Shown: positions 61,938 through 64,000 of the stretch, in pieces
Numbering within the stretch: position 1 is the stretch's first letter
Layout: each line of letters opens with the position of its first letter
Assembly (NCBI GenBank): GCA_963716215.1
Contig: OY970298.1
Location: 3,286,001 to 3,350,000, forward strand
Source of the DNA: JACVRW01 sp963716215
GTDB lineage: Bacteria; Actinomycetota; Thermoleophilia; Solirubrobacterales; Thermoleophilaceae
DNA length: 64,000 nt
Direction of reading: 5' to 3'
Program-made: the position numbers and the translations under genes
Notes under the pieces: generated by a model
Told to the model about the DNA's origin: nothing
The model's input: only the letters and a program-made list of their open reading frames with translations
Databases searched by the model: none

Positions 61938-63053
61938 TCAGTGCGTGCCGAGCACGGCCTTCGGCAGCGGGATGAGGCTCTCCGCTGGCGACGTGCGCGT
62001 CCTGATTCGGCTCAAGAGCGTCGGGTGGTCCAGCCTGGAGAAGGCCTCGACGACCTCGGGATCGAACTGCCGCGCCGCCTGGTGGAGGATCTCGTCGACC
62101 GCCTCGTTGATCGGCCAGGCCTTCTTGTACGGACGTTCGTGGGTGAGCGCGTCGAACACGTCGGCAACCGCCACGATCCGTCCGGCCATCGGGATCTCGT
62201 CCGCCGCCAGGCCGTGCGGGTAGCCACGGCCATCCCAGCGCTCGTGATGGGTGAGGGCGATCTCCTCGGCGAGGCGGAGCAGCGGGCTCGAGCTACCGGA
62301 CAGGATCTTGGCCCCGATCGTGGTGTGCGTCTTCACGTGGTCGAACTCGTCGTCGGTGAGGCGCATCGGCTTGAGCAGGATCGCGTCCGGAATGCCGATC
62401 TTGCCGATGTCGTGAAGCGGGGCGGCGCGCTGGAGCACCTCCACCTCCGCGTCGGGCAGGTCCATGCCGCGCCCCAAGAGGCCGCACGTGCGGCCGATCC
62501 GCCAGGCGTGCTCCTGCGTCTCGTCGTCGCGATACTCGGCCGCGAGCGCGAGGCGTTCGAGGATCTCGAGCCGGGCGCGATCGAGCGCCCGGGTCCGCTG
62601 GGCCACCTGGGTCTCCAGCAGGCTGTTCTGGTCGCGGAGCTGCAGCTGGAGCTGCTGGACCTGGAGCAGATTGCGCACGCGGAGCAGCAGCTCGATCCGG
62701 TCGACCGGCTTGACGAGGAAGTCCCGCGCGCCGGCTGACAGGGCGCGCCGCTTGGTGTCGTCGGTCGCGTCCGCGGTCATGACGAGGATGGGAATGCGGT
62801 TCCCGTCTCCCGTCAGCGGTGCGATTCGCTCCATCAGCTCGAACCCGTCCATCCCGGGCATGCGGAGGTCGAGCAGCACCAGATCGGGCCTGGCCTCGAG
62901 GAACATCGCGGGGACGCGCTCGGGGTCCGTGGTGGTCGCCACCTGCGTATAGCCGTCGCCCTCGAGGATCCGCCGCAGCAGCAGCAGGTTGGCCTGCTCG
63001 TCATCGACGGCAAGGATTCGCAGTCGCTGTGAGCTTTGGTCGTCGAGGGTCAA
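61938..63053 (-). CDS. Response regulator with HD-GYP phosphodiesterase domain
   Basis: A 371-residue RpfG-like regulator. The receiver carries phospho-Asp62 (LVLLDLRMPGMDG) and Lys in FLVKPVDR; a helical linker follows; the HD-GYP domain has HDIGKIG at 214-220 and canonical HHERWDGRGYP at 269-279, so c-di-GMP hydrolysis is likely. It lies 110 bases upstream of the receptor on the same strand and is the natural output of the chemosensory cluster. Confidence 0.92.
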   Translation of the reverse strand: MTLDDQSSQRLRILAVDDEQANLLLLRRILEGDGYTQVATTTDPERVPAMFLEARPDLVLLDLRMPGMDGFELMERIAPLTGDGNRIPILVMTADATDDTKRRALSAGARDFLVKPVDRIELLLRVRNLLQVQQLQLQLRDQNSLLETQVAQRTRALDRARLEILERLALAAEYRDDETQEHAWRIGRTCGLLGRGMDLPDAEVEVLQRAAPLHDIGKIGIPDAILLKPMRLTDDEFDHVKTHTTIGAKILSGSSSPLLRLAEEIALTHHERWDGRGYPHGLAADEIPMAGRIVAVADVFDALTHERPYKKAWPINEAVDEILHQAARQFDPEVVEAFSRLDHPTLLSRIRTRTSPAESLIPLPKAVLGTH

Positions 63054-63118
63054 TGCTGCCTCGTTGGCTTCACCACGCCTTCATCCGTATCGGCCCAGCA
63101 CTGAAAACCCTTGAACCT

Positions 63119-63883
63119 TCACCAGGCGGTCCAGCCACCGTCCACGGCGAGGATGTGTCCGGTCACCAGACGCGCGCGTGCCGAGGCGAGGAAGACGATC
63201 GCCCCGGTCACGTCCTCTACCTCCCCGACCTCGCCGCCCGGCAGGCGGCCACGGACGTCGGCCGCGAAGTCGGGATCCGCGAACATCGGCTCGGTGAACG
63301 GCGTCCGGACGAACGTCGGCGCGACGGCGTTGACGGCGATCCCGAGCGGTGCCCACTCGACGGCGAGCGCCTTGGTGAGCCCGTTCACCGCGTGCTTGGT
63401 GGCGCAGTAGGCCGCCCTACCGGGATATCCGACCGCGCCCATTTGCGACGAGACGATCACGATCCGCCCGCCGGCTCCGCGCTCCTTGAGCCGGCGGCCG
63501 AAGGCGCGACAGGCGAGGAACGTGCCGCGGACGTTGACGTCCATGAGCAGGTCCCAGTCCTCGACCGAGTAATCCTCGGAGGGCCCGGTGCGGTTGAGGC
63601 CCGCGCTGGTCACGAGCAGCGACAGCGGGGCCGCGCCGTCGGCCGCGCGCACGAGCTCCTCGACGGCCGCCTCGTCACGCACGTCCGCCGCGTGCACCCA
63701 TGCTCGCCGGCCTCGTGCCTCGACCTCGGTCGCGACCGCCTCCAGCTCCGCGCGCGAGCGCGCCGCCAGGGTCACCTCCGCACCCGCCTGCGCGAGCGCG
63801 AGCGCGGCCGCGCGACCGATGCCGCGACCGGCACCGGTCACCAGCGCGTGCGCGCCCTCGAGGCGCTCCTCGGGCAGCACCAC
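63119..63883 (-). CDS. SDR-family NAD(P)-dependent oxidoreductase
   Basis: A 254-residue classical SDR: ALVTGAGRGIGRAAALALA (Rossmann), LLVTSAGLNRTG (in place of NNAG), IVSSQMGAVG with catalytic Ser, and YCATKHAVNG with Tyr and Lys. The Arg in AARSRAEL after strand 2 suggests NADP(H). The replacement of NNAG by TSAG is atypical. It starts with GTG at 63883, 3 bases after the HisD-like stop, so they are likely an operon. Confidence 0.87.
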   Translation of the reverse strand: MVLPEERLEGAHALVTGAGRGIGRAAALALAQAGAEVTLAARSRAELEAVATEVEARGRRAWVHAADVRDEAAVEELVRAADGAAPLSLLVTSAGLNRTGPSEDYSVEDWDLLMDVNVRGTFLACRAFGRRLKERGAGGRIVIVSSQMGAVGYPGRAAYCATKHAVNGLTKALAVEWAPLGIAVNAVAPTFVRTPFTEPMFADPDFAADVRGRLPGGEVGEVEDVTGAIVFLASARARLVTGHILAVDGGWTAW

Positions 63884-63886
63884 GCG

Positions 63887-64000
63887 CTACCCGGCCAGCT
63901 TCGCCACGCGTACGTCGCAGCTGCGCGCGTGCGCCTCGAAGCCCTCGACCCTGCACTGGCGCGCGCAGCGTTCGCCGATTTCCGCGGCGGCGGCGCGCGA
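63887..64000 (-). CDS. Histidinol-dehydrogenase-family protein, C-terminal end only
   Basis: Thirty-seven codons before the stop at 63887 encode RCARQCRVEGFEAHARSCDVRV, the conserved C-terminus of the HisD superfamily (the EGFEAHARS block holds a zinc ligand). The sequence before it is outside the window. It could be histidinol dehydrogenase or the HpsN-type 2,3-dihydroxypropane-1-sulfonate dehydrogenase, which also pairs with SDRs; the adjacent SDR favours the latter slightly. Confidence 0.6.
   Translation of the reverse strand, partial: SRAAAAEIGERCARQCRVEGFEAHARSCDVRVAKLAG

Overview
The window comes from a very GC-rich bacterial chromosome with dense genes, many GTG starts and many 4-base stop/start overlaps (GTGA or ATGA). 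An F420-type (Ddn-like) oxidoreductase, several TetR regulators, HD-GYP proteins, a CcdA/CcmH/TlpA set and the gap-pgk-tpiA-gpmI order together suggest a non-mycelial actinomycete, probably Thermoleophilia (Solirubrobacterales or relatives). That placement is inferred from gene content and base composition; there is no rRNA here to confirm it.

Layout. 1-4.9 kb: histidine-utilisation operon hutH(partial)-hutU-hutF-hutI. 4.8-8.2 kb: a DHA2-type MFS exporter coupled to a small degenerate alpha/beta hydrolase, divergent from a protein that fuses a LysR DNA-binding domain to an intact HSL-type esterase, with a three-half-site palindromic operator between them. 8.2-11 kb: SAM methyltransferase, F420-type oxidoreductase, a divergent TetR with its operator, a DUF1579-like protein and a VOC protein. 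11-13.9 kb: a gene-poor stretch of small orphan genes between a tRNA-Gly 3'-half remnant and an intact tRNA-Gly(CCC), probably a small island. 13.9-15.7 kb: thiol and cytochrome c maturation genes (tlpA-ccmH-ccdA). 15.7-24 kb: HD-GYP protein, secreted hydrolase, argS, a frameshifted rlmH, DUF3467 protein, M28 and M48 peptidases and a phosphoesterase. 24-28 kb: lipoprotein, Ser/Thr kinase, FAD oxidase, tgt. 28-35.5 kb: lower glycolysis genes behind uvrC (frameshifted) and rapZ. 35.7-41.3 kb: MaoC hydratase, enoyl-CoA hydratase, degenerate metallo-beta-lactamase-like protein, M28 lipoprotein peptidase, a TadE/VanY/lytic-transglycosylase fusion and a TetR. 41.3-52.3 kb: one long operon with an oligopeptide ABC importer, a D-threonine-aldolase/D-serine-dehydratase-like enzyme, an N-acyl-D-amino-acid deacylase, a fold-III PLP decarboxylase and two SDR dehydrogenases. 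52.5-53.9 kb: DUF4097 protein and an RHH regulator. 54-63 kb: chemosensory cluster (MCP, CheW, CheA-REC, CheB, CheR-TPR) flanked by a REC-HD-GYP response regulator and a REC-kinase-REC hybrid. 63-64 kb: an SDR and the C-terminus of a HisD-family dehydrogenase.

How the genes work together. The hut genes convert histidine to formylglutamate by the HutF branch. The 41-52 kb operon looks like a self-contained route for importing and breaking down peptides or N-acyl derivatives of D-amino acids, probably under the neighbouring TetR: a TetR-type palindrome upstream of that regulator shares a half-site with the operon's own promoter region. The 54-63 kb cluster has the parts list of a Wsp-type signalling pathway, but its nearest candidate output is a c-di-GMP phosphodiesterase domain. 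Three genes carry single-base frame breaks (11.2, 20.2 and 34.5 kb); assembly error is a real possibility for all three.
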